From: Pseudaminobacter soli (ex Zhang et al. 2022)
Lineage (GTDB): Bacteria > Pseudomonadota > Alphaproteobacteria > Rhizobiales > Rhizobiaceae
Direction: 5' to 3'
Assembly (NCBI RefSeq): GCF_014595955.1
Contig: NZ_JABVCF010000003.1
Location: 124,001-188,000 of the forward strand
DNA length: 64,000 bases
Under the pieces are notes generated by a model, which was given only the letters and a program-made list of their open reading frames with translations, had not been told where the DNA came from and made no database searches. Shown here piece by piece: positions 16,889-25,597 of this stretch. Positions within the stretch are counted from its first letter, which is position 1; each line of letters starts with the position of its first letter. The position numbers and the translations under genes are program-made.

Positions 16889-16906
16889 TGTACATATACC
16901 TGTACA
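16889..16906. promoter_or_regulatory. YefM-YoeB operator (two TGTACA boxes)
   Basis: The sequence TGTACATATACCTGTACA has two palindromic TGTACA hexamers whose centres are 12 bases apart. This is the geometry described for the Escherichia coli yefM-yoeB operator. It lies 20 bases upstream of the yefM start codon, overlapping the expected promoter. Confidence 0.88.
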
Positions 16907-16990
16907 TCGGTTGCAAGACAAGCCTCTGGGGCGACCAGCGGTCTCGGCATGATCGTCAGAGTGTCACAGCCTGCCCAGTCCAGCGTCGGC

Positions 16991-17022
16991 GAGGCTGCAT
17001 CGCTTAAGCGCGATGCAGCCTC
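16991..17022. terminator. 13-bp perfect hairpin downstream of 17034 gene
   Basis: GAGGCTGCATCGC (16991-17003) and GCGATGCAGCCTC (17010-17022) form a perfect 13-bp stem with a 6-base loop, 12 bases past the stop of the minus-strand gene at 17034. There is no run of T, so termination would be rho-aided or the hairpin may protect the 3' end. It also insulates the toxin-antitoxin promoter. Confidence 0.55.
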
Positions 17023-17033
17023 CCAAGAAGCAC

Positions 17034-17264
17034 TCAGAGCTGTTGCGAAGTGTCCGGCCCGTCTAGATGCTCGCATCCGATCTTGACGTACTCGTTCGGG
17101 CGCCGGCCGATGTTCGCGGTGCTCGCCAGGACGGCCTGGCCCTGCATGGCGCAAGAGAACACGCTGTTGACCTGCGGTCCGCTGATCAGGTCGAGGGCGG
17201 TTTCGCGCTGACAGTCCTGCGGCGATACCTGCGACGAACATATGAGTATGAGGATGCGAAGCAT
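17034..17264 (-). CDS. Conserved small protein of Rhizobiales type
   Basis: A 76-residue protein beginning MLRILILICSSQVSPQDCQRE, followed by ALDLISGPQVNSVFSCAMQGQAVLA and RRPNEYVKIGCEH. I recognise the pattern (short hydrophobic start, three or four conserved cysteines, GP then CxxQGQA, EYxKIxC) from small uncharacterised proteins of related rhizobia, but know no function. The start is short for a signal peptide, so export is uncertain. It faces ubiA divergently, with about 157 bases between them, and ends before a strong hairpin. Confidence 0.72.
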   Translation of the reverse strand: MLRILILICSSQVSPQDCQRETALDLISGPQVNSVFSCAMQGQAVLASTANIGRRPNEYVKIGCEHLDGPDTSQQL

Positions 17265-17421
17265 CTATCTAGTCTCCGAACGAGGTGGCCTCCCTAGCTC
17301 GGGGACTACGACACTGCTGCAAGGCAATCTGAGGGCTATGCTGCAAAAGATACGGTATCACCGGCCGCCCGCCCAACGCCGCTTGCTTGACGGAAGTTCC
17401 GCACGCTGCCACTCAGATTCC

Positions 17422-18411
17422 ATGGAAACCATACAATCCCGCACCGGCCAGGGTCGCGTCGCAGATGCGCCGAGCCGCCATTGGGCCTATCGGCTGCTTC
17501 CCCGATGGGCGTGGCCCTATGCGCAGCTTGCTCGCTGGGACCGGCCGATCGGCTGGCAACTCCTGCTCTGGCCCTGCTGGTGGTCGACGGCGCTGGCGGC
17601 GAGCGCCTATGCGCGACCCGGCGATTCATTTGCGGACCTCCTCCCCTCGCCGGTCACGCTGCTGCTCTTCCTCGTCGGCGCCATCGCGATGCGCGGGGCA
17701 GGCTGCACCTACAACGACCTCGTCGACGAGGGCATCGACGCCGAGGTGGAGCGCACGCGTTCCCGGCCCTTGCCTTCCGGCCAGGTGAGTCGGCGCCAGG
17801 CCTGGCTGTTCCTTGCGCTGCAGGCTCTGGTCGGGCTCGCCGGCCTGCTGCAGTTCGATGGTTTCGCGATCGGCCTGGGAATGTCCTCGCTCTTCGTTGT
17901 CGCTGCATACCCCTTCATGAAGCGTATCACCGACTGGCCGCAGTTCGTTCTGGGCCTTGCCTTCTCCTGGGGTGCGCTGATGGGCTGGGCGGTCGAATTC
18001 GGCGATATCGAAGGCCCGGCGATCCTGCTCTATATCGGATCGGTCCTCTGGGTTATCGGCTACGACACGATTTACGCCCACCAGGACAAGGAGGACGACG
18101 CTCTGGTCGGCGTGCGCTCGACGGCGCGGCTGTTCGGCGAAAATACCAAGCTCTGGCTGACCGGCCTCTACACCGGAGCGCTCTGCCTGTTCGCGCTGGC
18201 ATTCGACGCGGCGGAAGCGCCGCTTCCGGCCTTGGCCGGGCTGGTTGCCGCTGGCGCGCACATGGCGCGCCAGGTGCGCATGCTCGACATCGACGATCCC
18301 GACCAGTGCCTGGCACTGTTCAAGTCGAACAACGTGGTCGGCCTGCTCATCTTCCTGGGCCTCCTCGGCGGAGCCGTGTGGATGGCGATGAAGCCGGCGA
18401 TTGCGGCTTAG
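17422..18411 (+). CDS. ubiA: 4-hydroxybenzoate octaprenyltransferase
   Basis: UbiA attaches the polyprenyl tail to 4-hydroxybenzoate, an early membrane step of ubiquinone synthesis. The 330-residue product contains the first Asp-rich motif GAGCTYNDLVDEGIDAEVER and the second YDTIYAHQDKEDD, with about eight membrane helices between and after. The start METIQSRTGQ at 17422 is preferred; the frame is open to 17242 but that part looks non-coding. The tail would come from the polyprenyl diphosphate synthase at 29.8-30.8 kb. Confidence 0.95.
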   Translation: METIQSRTGQGRVADAPSRHWAYRLLPRWAWPYAQLARWDRPIGWQLLLWPCWWSTALAASAYARPGDSFADLLPSPVTLLLFLVGAIAMRGAGCTYNDLVDEGIDAEVERTRSRPLPSGQVSRRQAWLFLALQALVGLAGLLQFDGFAIGLGMSSLFVVAAYPFMKRITDWPQFVLGLAFSWGALMGWAVEFGDIEGPAILLYIGSVLWVIGYDTIYAHQDKEDDALVGVRSTARLFGENTKLWLTGLYTGALCLFALAFDAAEAPLPALAGLVAAGAHMARQVRMLDIDDPDQCLALFKSNNVVGLLIFLGLLGGAVWMAMKPAIAA

Positions 18412-18435
18412 CAAGCCACGCTGGGCGCTCCGCGC

Positions 18436-19002
18436 TCAGCAGTGCGCGATGATCTCCTGTCCCTCTACGATGAGGCGCAGGCCCAGATCGCCCATCCGGC
18501 GGCGCATCAGGAAACGCGGACGGCGCAGTTTCGTCGCCCGTCCATGTCGCCGCTCCTGAGGCGGCAGCTTCCTGATCGCGTTGCCAAGCGATTCCTCGAG
18601 TGTGCGGGCCACCCCGTCGGACTCGACCAGAAGCATCGGCAGGCCGAAGGCCTCGGACCAGGCGCGCCAGTCGGCCGCGATGTCCTCCAGATTGTCCGCG
18701 ACCAGCAGCGGCACGGACAGCATCGGATCGCGATGCAGCAGTTCCAGCGTGACCGTCACGTTTCCTTCCGCGTCTTCGATCGCCCGTGCCGCCACGCCGC
18801 GGAAGGCGCGCGCCGGCAGCGCCACCGTGACCGGCAATTGGCTGCGGTCCAGGAACCGGCGCAGCACCGCGCCGCGATGATCGATCGTAAACGTCACGTC
18901 GCCAAGATCGTCGCGCGTGGCATAAGTCACCACCTGCGGCAGACGGGAAGGGTCCAGGCGCATGTTGCGCCCGGCCCAGACTGGCTTCAGTCCGGTGTTC
19001 AT
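18436..19002 (-). CDS. DUF6101 family protein
   Basis: A 188-residue soluble protein, starting MNTGLKPVWAGRNMRLDPSRLP. It has a beta-rich first half (VTFTIDHRGAVLRRFLDRSQLPV, GNVTVTLELLHRDP) and a basic C-terminus (LRRPRFLMRRRMGD). This is the DUF6101 pattern found in Rhizobiales, with no assigned role. It converges on ubiA with 24 bases between the stops. Confidence 0.8.
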   Translation of the reverse strand: MNTGLKPVWAGRNMRLDPSRLPQVVTYATRDDLGDVTFTIDHRGAVLRRFLDRSQLPVTVALPARAFRGVAARAIEDAEGNVTVTLELLHRDPMLSVPLLVADNLEDIAADWRAWSEAFGLPMLLVESDGVARTLEESLGNAIRKLPPQERRHGRATKLRRPRFLMRRRMGDLGLRLIVEGQEIIAHC

Positions 19003-19272
19003 TCGACAGACTCTCCTGCAACTCTCGAGAGCCGGTGTTCCGGTCTCCCTGTCCCGGTTTTCCCGGGCTCTTTATGCTGAGGAGCCTAGCCGGCCCGCGT
19101 TACTGGCCGCCTTATGAACTGCGTTAAATTTTGCTGATCTCCGCGATGGTTATCGGAACGCAACCTACGGCAGGGATTCGGCAACATCTCCAAACGCTTA
19201 GTAAATCCTGCGCCGTGTCCTGCAGCGGAACAACACGGCCTGCAACGCGTTTGAGGCCGTGGAGGACCGCCA

Positions 19273-19386
19273 ATGTTTTCGATGCCGCCCCGCCCGTTCC
19301 CCGAGCCCGATCCGGCGCCGGATCCAGTGCCGCCGGCACCGCCGCCGCACCCGATCCCGGTGCCGCCCGCGCGCGTCTGTGACTAG
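19273..19386 (+). CDS. Proline-rich microprotein (37 aa)
   Basis: A short frame beginning MFSMPPRPFPEPDPAP and ending PARVCD. About 18 of 37 residues are proline, in PEPDPAPDPVPPAPPPHP-type runs, with one cysteine next to the end. The ATG has a near-perfect GGAGG seven bases upstream, which is the main reason to call it. No hydrophobic segment or known domain is present. It may be an anchor or linker peptide, a leader peptide that stalls ribosomes (polyproline is EF-P dependent), or chance. The preceding 270 bases (19003-19272) show nothing else I can name. Confidence 0.5.
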   Translation: MFSMPPRPFPEPDPAPDPVPPAPPPHPIPVPPARVCD

Positions 19387-19408
19387 CAGCCTTTGGAGTA
19401 GCTCCGGC

Positions 19409-20839
19409 TCAGATCACCTTGCCCGGATTCATGATTCCGGCCGGATCGAAGGCCGCTTTGATCCGGCGCATCAGATCCAGAGCGATCGGCGGCGCCGTGG
19501 CGGCGAGTTCGTCGCGCTTCAGTTGGCCGATGCCGTGCTCGGCGGAGATCGAGCCGTTCAGCGCGCGCACGACGTCGTGCACCGACTTGTTCATCGGCCG
19601 GTACAGCGCCTTGAACTCTTCGGGGTCGCCGCCTGCCGGCTGCGAGATGTTGTAGTGCAGGTTGCCGTCGCCCATGTGGCCGAAGCAGACGACGCGCGCG
19701 TCCTTGCACACCGACGCGACGGCCTCTCCGGCTCTCTCGATGAAGACCGGAATTGAAGCTACAGGCACCGAGATGTCGTGCTTTATGGAAAAGCCTTCAT
19801 ATCGCTGGGCCTCAGATACGCCTTCCCGCAGCTTCCAGAAGGCGTCCGCATGGGTCAGGTTTTCCGCGATCGCCGCGTCCCCGATCAGGCCGGCTTCCAG
19901 CGCCTCGCCCAGGATCTCCTCGATGCTCTCCCGTGCATCCTCGGCCGAGCGCCCGGAAGAGATCTCCATCAGCACGTACCAGGGCCAATCGCCCGCCAGC
20001 GGACTGATCGCGTCCGGAACGTGCTTCAGCATGAATTCGACCGGCCGCCTGCCGATCAGTTCGAAACCGGTAAGCCCGGTCCCGGCGCGGTCCAGCGCCC
20101 GGTTTAGGAGGTCGAGCGCGGCCGAGGGCGAATCCAGGCCGACGAAGGCCACCTCTCGCCCGCGGGGCTTCGGCAGCAGTTTTAGGACCATCGCCGTGAT
20201 CACGCCCAGTGTTCCCTCCGCACCGATGAACAGGTTCTTCAGGTCGTAGCCGGTGTTGTCCTTCTTGAGCTTGCGAAGATCGTCCAGCACCTCGCCTGTA
20301 GGGAGCACGACCTCCACTCCAAGGCAAAGCTCGCGCGCATTGCCGTAGGCGAGCACAGCCGTTCCACCGGCATTGGTGGAGAGATTTCCGCCGATCTGGC
20401 AGGAGCCCTGCGAGGCAAGCGAGAGCGGAAAATAGCGGTCCGCACCATCCGCCGCCTCGTGCAGCGCCTGCAGGGTCAGGCCGGCCTCCACGGTGATGGT
20501 GTTGGAGAGAGGATCGATCTCGCGGACGCGATCGAGCCGCGACAGCGAAAGCACGATCTGGCGGCCGGAACGGTCCGGCATCCCGCCGCCGACCAGCCCG
20601 GTATTACCGCCCTGCGGCACGATGACCGTGCCGGTCTCGCTCGCGAGCTTGAGGATGCGGCTCACCTCATCGACGCTGCCGGGGCGCAGCACCATGGCGG
20701 CAACTCCTGGCCACAGGCCCCGGCGCTCGCTCACGAAGGGCGCCATGTCGGCGCTGTCTCTCAGGGCATGGCGATCGCCGACGATGGCGGCGAAGCGCTC
20801 GAGGAGGGCGTTGAAGCTCGGGTCGTCCGAAACGGTCAT
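19409..20839 (-). CDS. FAD-binding oxidoreductase, GlcD/D2HGDH-like
   Basis: A 476-residue flavoprotein of the PCMH type. The FAD-binding half has IVPQGGNTGLVGGGMPD, LSLASQGSCQIGGNLSTNAGGTAVLAYGN and NLFIGAEGTLGVITAMVLKL. The C-terminal half ends with FGHMGDGNLHYNI (metal/substrate histidines) and SAEHGIGQLKRDEL. This set fits D-2-hydroxyglutarate, D-lactate or glycolate dehydrogenases. It follows the tsaC/sua5 gene within two bases (ATG at 20837-20839), so the genes are co-transcribed. Confidence 0.9.
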   Translation of the reverse strand: MTVSDDPSFNALLERFAAIVGDRHALRDSADMAPFVSERRGLWPGVAAMVLRPGSVDEVSRILKLASETGTVIVPQGGNTGLVGGGMPDRSGRQIVLSLSRLDRVREIDPLSNTITVEAGLTLQALHEAADGADRYFPLSLASQGSCQIGGNLSTNAGGTAVLAYGNARELCLGVEVVLPTGEVLDDLRKLKKDNTGYDLKNLFIGAEGTLGVITAMVLKLLPKPRGREVAFVGLDSPSAALDLLNRALDRAGTGLTGFELIGRRPVEFMLKHVPDAISPLAGDWPWYVLMEISSGRSAEDARESIEEILGEALEAGLIGDAAIAENLTHADAFWKLREGVSEAQRYEGFSIKHDISVPVASIPVFIERAGEAVASVCKDARVVCFGHMGDGNLHYNISQPAGGDPEEFKALYRPMNKSVHDVVRALNGSISAEHGIGQLKRDELAATAPPIALDLMRRIKAAFDPAGIMNPGKVI

Positions 20840-20841
20840 AC

Positions 20842-21816
20842 TCACGTCCTGTCGAGGTCGCGCGGCGCGGCGGCGCGCATCAGCCTGTCATTGATCGCCT
20901 CGCCCAGGCCCGCAATCGGAACCGGCTCCACGGCGATCGTGCCGGCGCCAGCCCGATCCAGTTCGTCGAGATAGGAGAACAGGTTGGCCGCCGCCTCTCG
21001 GAGATCGCCGCGCTCCGAGAGATTGCGCACGGCAATCGCTTTTCCAGCGCCCGCCGCACGATTAGGTCCGAATGCCAACAATGCTTCGCCAGGACGCACA
21101 TTCGCTGCATTGAGCCTGACCGAAGCGTGCGGGGCATAATGCGAAGTCATCATGCCCGGCGCCTCGATCGTGCCTTTGCCCGTCTGGCGCAGCACCGGTG
21201 CACCGATGAGCGCCTCGATCTCCTCGGCCGAGATGCCGCCGGGACGAAGAATACGGACCTGTCCGTCCTCAACCTTGACGATCGTCGACTCAACCCCGAC
21301 AGGCGCCGGCCCGCCATCGACGACCAGGCGTATCCGGTCGCCGAGGTCGTCGGCCACCGCCGCCGCGGTCGTCGGGCTGATGCGGCCCGAGCGGTTGGCG
21401 CTGGGTGCTGCCAGCGGCCTGCCGAATCGGCCGATGAGTTCGCGGGCAAAGCCGTCGGGCATGCGCACCGCCACTGTGTCCAGCCCGGCCGTCGCGAGCG
21501 GATGCACTTTTGAGCCTGCGCGCAGTGGCAGGACGATCGTGATCGGTCCGGGCCAGAAGGCCTCGGCCAATTTGCGGGAGAGCGGATCGAAACTGGCGAT
21601 CTCCTCGGCCATCGCAATCGACGCGACGTGAGCGATCAGCGGATTGAAACGGGGTCGCCCCTTCGCCTCAAAGATGCGGGCCACCGCCGCCCCGTTGGTC
21701 GCGTCGCCGGCCAGCCCGTAGACCGTCTCGGTCGGCATGGCCACGAGATCGCCAGCCTCGAGCAGCGCGACAGCCGGCTCAAGAGCCACGGATGCAGGCA
21801 CCACCTCAACCACCAA
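20842..21816 (-). CDS. L-threonylcarbamoyladenylate synthase (Sua5/TsaC type)
   Basis: It makes threonylcarbamoyl-AMP, the donor for the t6A modification of ANN-reading tRNAs. The 324-residue product has the YrdC domain (LVAMPTETVYGLAGDATNG, KGRPRFNPLIAHV, RMPDGFARELI, APSANRSGRISPTTA) and then the extra Sua5 C-terminal domain (from about residue 210, MTSHYAPHASVRL), so it is the long Sua5 form. The start is TTG 21816 or GTG 21813; both follow a GAGGG site. Confidence 0.95.
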   Translation of the reverse strand: MVVEVVPASVALEPAVALLEAGDLVAMPTETVYGLAGDATNGAAVARIFEAKGRPRFNPLIAHVASIAMAEEIASFDPLSRKLAEAFWPGPITIVLPLRAGSKVHPLATAGLDTVAVRMPDGFARELIGRFGRPLAAPSANRSGRISPTTAAAVADDLGDRIRLVVDGGPAPVGVESTIVKVEDGQVRILRPGGISAEEIEALIGAPVLRQTGKGTIEAPGMMTSHYAPHASVRLNAANVRPGEALLAFGPNRAAGAGKAIAVRNLSERGDLREAAANLFSYLDELDRAGAGTIAVEPVPIAGLGEAINDRLMRAAAPRDLDRT

Positions 21817-21969
21817 TGATTAACCCTCTTGGGAGAAACTCATGCTCGATCATAGCTTCGCCGGCCTCGTGAGGCTTTCCTCAATGACCTTGCTTTACCA
21901 TGCGCGCCAGTCAGGCATCGACTTCGACGCGCGCAAAGTCAATTGCAGGATTTCTCGGGAGCGGCATTT

Positions 21970-22563
21970 TTGCGGCTGATCGTTTGGACATCTGCACTTC
22001 TCGCCCTGTCGACAGGGGGCGCCAGCGCGTCGTCTTTCGTCAGCGTCGCGCCGCCGAAGAGCAGCCCGTCGATCATCACGCTGCGCGGCGCACCGCGGCC
22101 ACCGGAGAATGTCGCACTGCTGGCGTATCCGCCGCCGGACCTGCTGGCGCCTGACGGACGCGAGGCAGCACCCGTATCCCGGCCGATTCCGGCAAAGCTC
22201 GTTTCGATCAGCCCTTCGGTCATCGCGTACCAGGGGCTTGAGCCCAGCGTGACCAGCGAAAAGGTGGCAGCCGTAAAGCAGCCGACCCGGCCGTTCGTTC
22301 CCTCGACCCCTATGGTCATTCGCGGCGGTATCGTCGGCGATCCGTTCGGCACGGCGAAGCCGCCCGTTGCCGAGGCCGCCAAGACTCCAGCCGGACCTGA
22401 CGGAAAGCCTCATCCCGTTCAGGCCAATGCACCAGGACCAAAGGGCACCAGTGGCGGGACGGGGCAGCAATCCGGAACCGGCAAACCGGCGGCAGACCAG
22501 CCATCCCCGGATCAGGCGCCTCCGACGCCCGCACCGTCGTCGCGGGTCATAAGGCCGGAATAG
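21970..22563 (+). CDS. Proline-rich exported protein of unknown function
   Basis: A 197-residue product with a signal peptide (LRLIVWTSALLALSTGGASA) and a repetitive mature part. The N-terminal half has two related units, SPSIITLRGAPRPPENVALLAY and SPSVIAYQGLEPSVTSEKVAAV. Then comes PMVIRGGIVGDPFG, after which a Pro/Gly/Ala-rich disordered tail runs to the end. The TTG at 21970 follows GGGAG; a TTG at 21943 is in frame. I know similar uncharacterised proteins in Mesorhizobium. It is probably periplasmic. Confidence 0.68.
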   Translation: MRLIVWTSALLALSTGGASASSFVSVAPPKSSPSIITLRGAPRPPENVALLAYPPPDLLAPDGREAAPVSRPIPAKLVSISPSVIAYQGLEPSVTSEKVAAVKQPTRPFVPSTPMVIRGGIVGDPFGTAKPPVAEAAKTPAGPDGKPHPVQANAPGPKGTSGGTGQQSGTGKPAADQPSPDQAPPTPAPSSRVIRPE

Positions 22564-22665
22564 GCGGCAGAAGCCAAGCAATCCACGCGTGCATTGCGTG
22601 ACCAGCTTGACGCCGGCCGGTTCGGTCGTCACCTTTCGGCAGGCTCCAATGGGGATGGACGGACA

Positions 22666-23079
22666 GTGGAATTCGCGAAGTTTTTGCACTTTCTCGGGCT
22701 GATGCTCGGCGCGGGCGCCGGCTTCGCCTCGATGGCCGTGGCCCGGCAGATCAGGCGCAGCGCCGGAGAGTCGACCACGCAACTTGCGGCACTGCGCCCC
22801 GCCCTCGCCCGCATGGCGCTTGGCGGCATCATCCTCCTGTGGCTTTCAGGGCTCTGGCTCTATCTCGGCTACTACTCCGGGACCAACCTCGGCTGGGCGT
22901 TCCACGCCAAGCTCGGCGTGGCGGCGTTGCTGCTTCTGGTGGCCGCGGCGATCAACTTCATCAATGCGCGGTCGCGGACCCGCGGTGTCGCGCCGCCCGC
23001 CTGGCTGCCCATGCTGGGGATGAGCACGTCAGTCCTCACGCTGCTTGCGGTGGGGCTGGCGGTCTATGTGTTCAGTTGA
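22666..23079 (+). CDS. Small four-helix membrane protein
   Basis: A 137-residue integral membrane protein with four likely helices: FLHFLGLMLGAGAGFASMAV, ALGGIILLWLSGLWLYLGYY, LGVAALLLLVAAAINFI and LGMSTSVLTLLAVGLAVYVF. The layout (His in helix 1, Trp-rich second helix) resembles small membrane proteins of the CopD/YfiO-unrelated DUF2269-like group, but I do not claim a family. The GTG at 22666 is preferred; an ATG at 22594 is in frame. It converges on glyS. Confidence 0.72.
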   Translation: MEFAKFLHFLGLMLGAGAGFASMAVARQIRRSAGESTTQLAALRPALARMALGGIILLWLSGLWLYLGYYSGTNLGWAFHAKLGVAALLLLVAAAINFINARSRTRGVAPPAWLPMLGMSTSVLTLLAVGLAVYVFS

Positions 23080-23097
23080 GCTGGCCCGAAACAGCCC

Positions 23098-25506
23098 CTA
23101 CCCCGCGATCCTCGAGAAATCCGCAACCTGGCCGGTGGCGGCGCGGATGCGGGCGAGCAGCGCCAAGCGGTTGGCGCGGATCGCCGGATCCTCGTCGTTC
23201 ACCAGGACACGGTCGAAGAACGAGTCGACGGGCGCGCGCAGCGCGCTGAGCGCGCGCATGGCGGCCGAAAAGTCTTCGTCCTGGATGGCCTGCCCCGCTT
23301 TGCTCTCGGCGAGGTTCACGGCCTCGTAGAGCGCCATCTCGGCGTCCTCGCGGAACAGCGCAGGGTCGACCGCTTCGGCAATGCGCGTATCCTTCTTCTC
23401 TTCGGCAGCAAGGATGTTGGCGGCGCGCTTGGTGCCGGCCAGAAGGTTTTTGCCGTCCTCGGTGTCGAGGAAGGTGCCCAGCGCCTCCACGCGGCGGACG
23501 ATGGTGAGGAGGTCGTCGTTGGACCCGCCACTCGCCAGCACCGCATCGATCAGGTCATAGCGCGCGCCCTGGTCGCGGAGGTAAACTTTCAGGCGGTCGT
23601 GGAAGAAGGAGAGGAGGTCAGAAACGATCTCGCGCCTTGGTTTCCATTCCAGCCGATCACTTCCCAAAGCGTCCTGCGTGATGGCGAACTCACCCCTCTC
23701 GAGGCCATCGTGAATTAGAGTTCGGCTAAAAGCGAAACTGGGATGCTCTTCAGCAAGGATGCGATCCCTCGACCTCTTAAGGGTGATAGAGCCATCGGGA
23801 TTGCGATGGGCAATGGCGGCCCGCCCAGCGTCAGCGATCTGGCAGGCGAACTCTTCAATCGCCGTATCTGTTCTGCCGGAAAGGCTCAGCCTCACCCCAT
23901 TCTCGACCACGATCCTGATCACCCCCAGCGCCGCCCTTCTTAGCGCATAAGGGTCTTTGCTCCCCGTGGGCTTCTCGTCGATCGCCCAGAAACCCACCAG
24001 CGTGTCGAGCTTGTCGGCGAGCGCCACCGAGATCGATACCGGGTCGGTCGGAACGCGGTCGGACGGCCCCTGCGGTTTGTAGTGCTCCTCGATCGCCGCG
24101 GCGACCGAAGGGGGCTCGCCCTGGAGAGCAGCATATTTGCGGCCCATGCCGCCCTGAAGCTCAGGGAATTCGCCAACCACCTCGGTCTGCAGATCGGCCT
24201 TGGCCAGCACCGACGCCCGCTCGGCGAGGTCGGGATCGGCGCCGACGATCGGCGCGATCTCGCGCGCCAGCCGGCGGATGCGCTCCACGCGCTCGCCTTG
24301 CGTGCCCAGCTTGGCGTGGAAGGTGACGTTGAGATGGTCGAGCCGGGCCATGCGCTGGTCGAGCGGCTTTTCGAGGTCGAGCCCAAACTTTTCGACCGAG
24401 ACCTTCAGTTCGCCGAGGTCTGGCAGGTCGTGCTGGTCGGTCTTCCAGAAATAGAGCGCATCGGAAAGCCGCGCGCGCACCACCTTGCCGTTGCCATGGG
24501 CGATCTCAGCCCCGCCATCCTTGGCTTCGATATTGGCCGTGAGGATGAAGCGGTTGGAGAGCGCCCCCTCAACCCTTGAGGGGGAGGTGGAGGCGCAGAC
24601 AAAACACTTCTGGTTGGCCCTGATGGTCAGCCGAATGACCTCCGGCGGGATCTCCAAAAAATCCTCGTCGAATCCGCCCATCAGCACGACCGGCCACTCG
24701 ACCAGCCCGGAGACCTCTTCCAGCAGCCCCTCGTCCTCGACCAGATCGAGGCCGTTGGCGAAGGCGAGGTTGCGGGCGTCCGCCAGGATGATCTCCTTGC
24801 GGCGATCGGCGTCGACGATCACCTTCGCGGCCTCCAGCCGCGCCGCGTAGTCGTCGAAGCGGCGGACCGTAATGGCGTCGGGCGCATGGAAGCGGTGGCC
24901 GTAGGTGACGTTGCCGGAGCGGATGCCGTCCACCTCGAAATCGACCACGACCGGGTCCTCGGTCTCGGGGCCAAAAGTGCAGACGATCGACTGCAGCGGG
25001 CGCACCCATCGCAGCGTGTCGCCGCCCCTGCCCTCGATGTTGCCATAGCGGATGCCCTTCGGGCCAGACGCCGCGCCCCAGCGCATCGACTTCGGCCAGG
25101 GAAAGGCGCGGACGACCGCTGGAACCAGCTCGGCGATGATCTCCTCGGCCGCCCGGCCCTGCTTGACGATGCGGGCGACATAAAAATCCCCCTTCTTCGG
25201 ATCGGACTGGATCTCCGCCTGCGAGATGTCGGTCAGCCCGGCCGATCGCAGAAAACCCTGGATGGCCTGCTCGGGCGCCTTGGTGCTCGGCCCCTTGCGC
25301 TCCTCGCGAACGTCCTTCGAGCGAGGCGTGACGCCGCGAACGTCGAGCGCAAGGCGGCGCGACGTCCAGTATTCGCGCGCCGCCTCATAGGTGAGACCGG
25401 CCTCGACCAGACCGTCGGTGATCATCTTCCTGAGGTCGCCGGCAGCCTTGCGCTGCATGCGGGCGGGAATTTCCTCGGAGCGGAGTTCGAGAAGTAGGTC
25501 GGGCAT
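23098..25506 (-). CDS. glyS: Glycine-tRNA ligase beta subunit
   Basis: GlyS pairs with GlyQ to charge tRNA(Gly) in the alpha2beta2 enzyme. The 802-residue product starts [18 protein letters not shown] with AAGGAA upstream and keeps [66 protein letters not shown] and a C-terminal anticodon-binding (DALR-like) helical domain. At about residues 304-315 the variable loop [12 protein letters not shown] is encoded by a perfect palindrome (24564-24584) that looks like an inserted repeat kept in frame. The frame is open upstream of the ATG to 25623 but that part is not family-like. Confidence 0.96.
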   Translation of the reverse strand: MPDLLLELRSEEIPARMQRKAAGDLRKMITDGLVEAGLTYEAAREYWTSRRLALDVRGVTPRSKDVREERKGPSTKAPEQAIQGFLRSAGLTDISQAEIQSDPKKGDFYVARIVKQGRAAEEIIAELVPAVVRAFPWPKSMRWGAASGPKGIRYGNIEGRGGDTLRWVRPLQSIVCTFGPETEDPVVVDFEVDGIRSGNVTYGHRFHAPDAITVRRFDDYAARLEAAKVIVDADRRKEIILADARNLAFANGLDLVEDEGLLEEVSGLVEWPVVLMGGFDEDFLEIPPEVIRLTIRANQKCFVCASTSPSRVEGALSNRFILTANIEAKDGGAEIAHGNGKVVRARLSDALYFWKTDQHDLPDLGELKVSVEKFGLDLEKPLDQRMARLDHLNVTFHAKLGTQGERVERIRRLAREIAPIVGADPDLAERASVLAKADLQTEVVGEFPELQGGMGRKYAALQGEPPSVAAAIEEHYKPQGPSDRVPTDPVSISVALADKLDTLVGFWAIDEKPTGSKDPYALRRAALGVIRIVVENGVRLSLSGRTDTAIEEFACQIADAGRAAIAHRNPDGSITLKRSRDRILAEEHPSFAFSRTLIHDGLERGEFAITQDALGSDRLEWKPRREIVSDLLSFFHDRLKVYLRDQGARYDLIDAVLASGGSNDDLLTIVRRVEALGTFLDTEDGKNLLAGTKRAANILAAEEKKDTRIAEAVDPALFREDAEMALYEAVNLAESKAGQAIQDEDFSAAMRALSALRAPVDSFFDRVLVNDEDPAIRANRLALLARIRAATGQVADFSRIAG
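24564..24584. repeat. Palindrome inside glyS
   Basis: CCCCCTCAA (24564-24572) and TTGAGGGGG (24576-24584) are perfectly complementary around a CCC loop, inside a loop region of GlyS. A related hairpin, CCTCCCC and GGGGAGG (25522-25540), lies in the gap between glyQ and glyS. The coding copy appears to be a repeat that settled in a permissive loop. Confidence 0.6.
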
Positions 25507-25597
25507 CGGTGGGTTCCTTACCCTCCCCTCGATGGGGAGGACATCGTGGTACGGAGTCGGCGCACGGTCTCGATGTTGATGCGGTTTAGCTTCGGGA

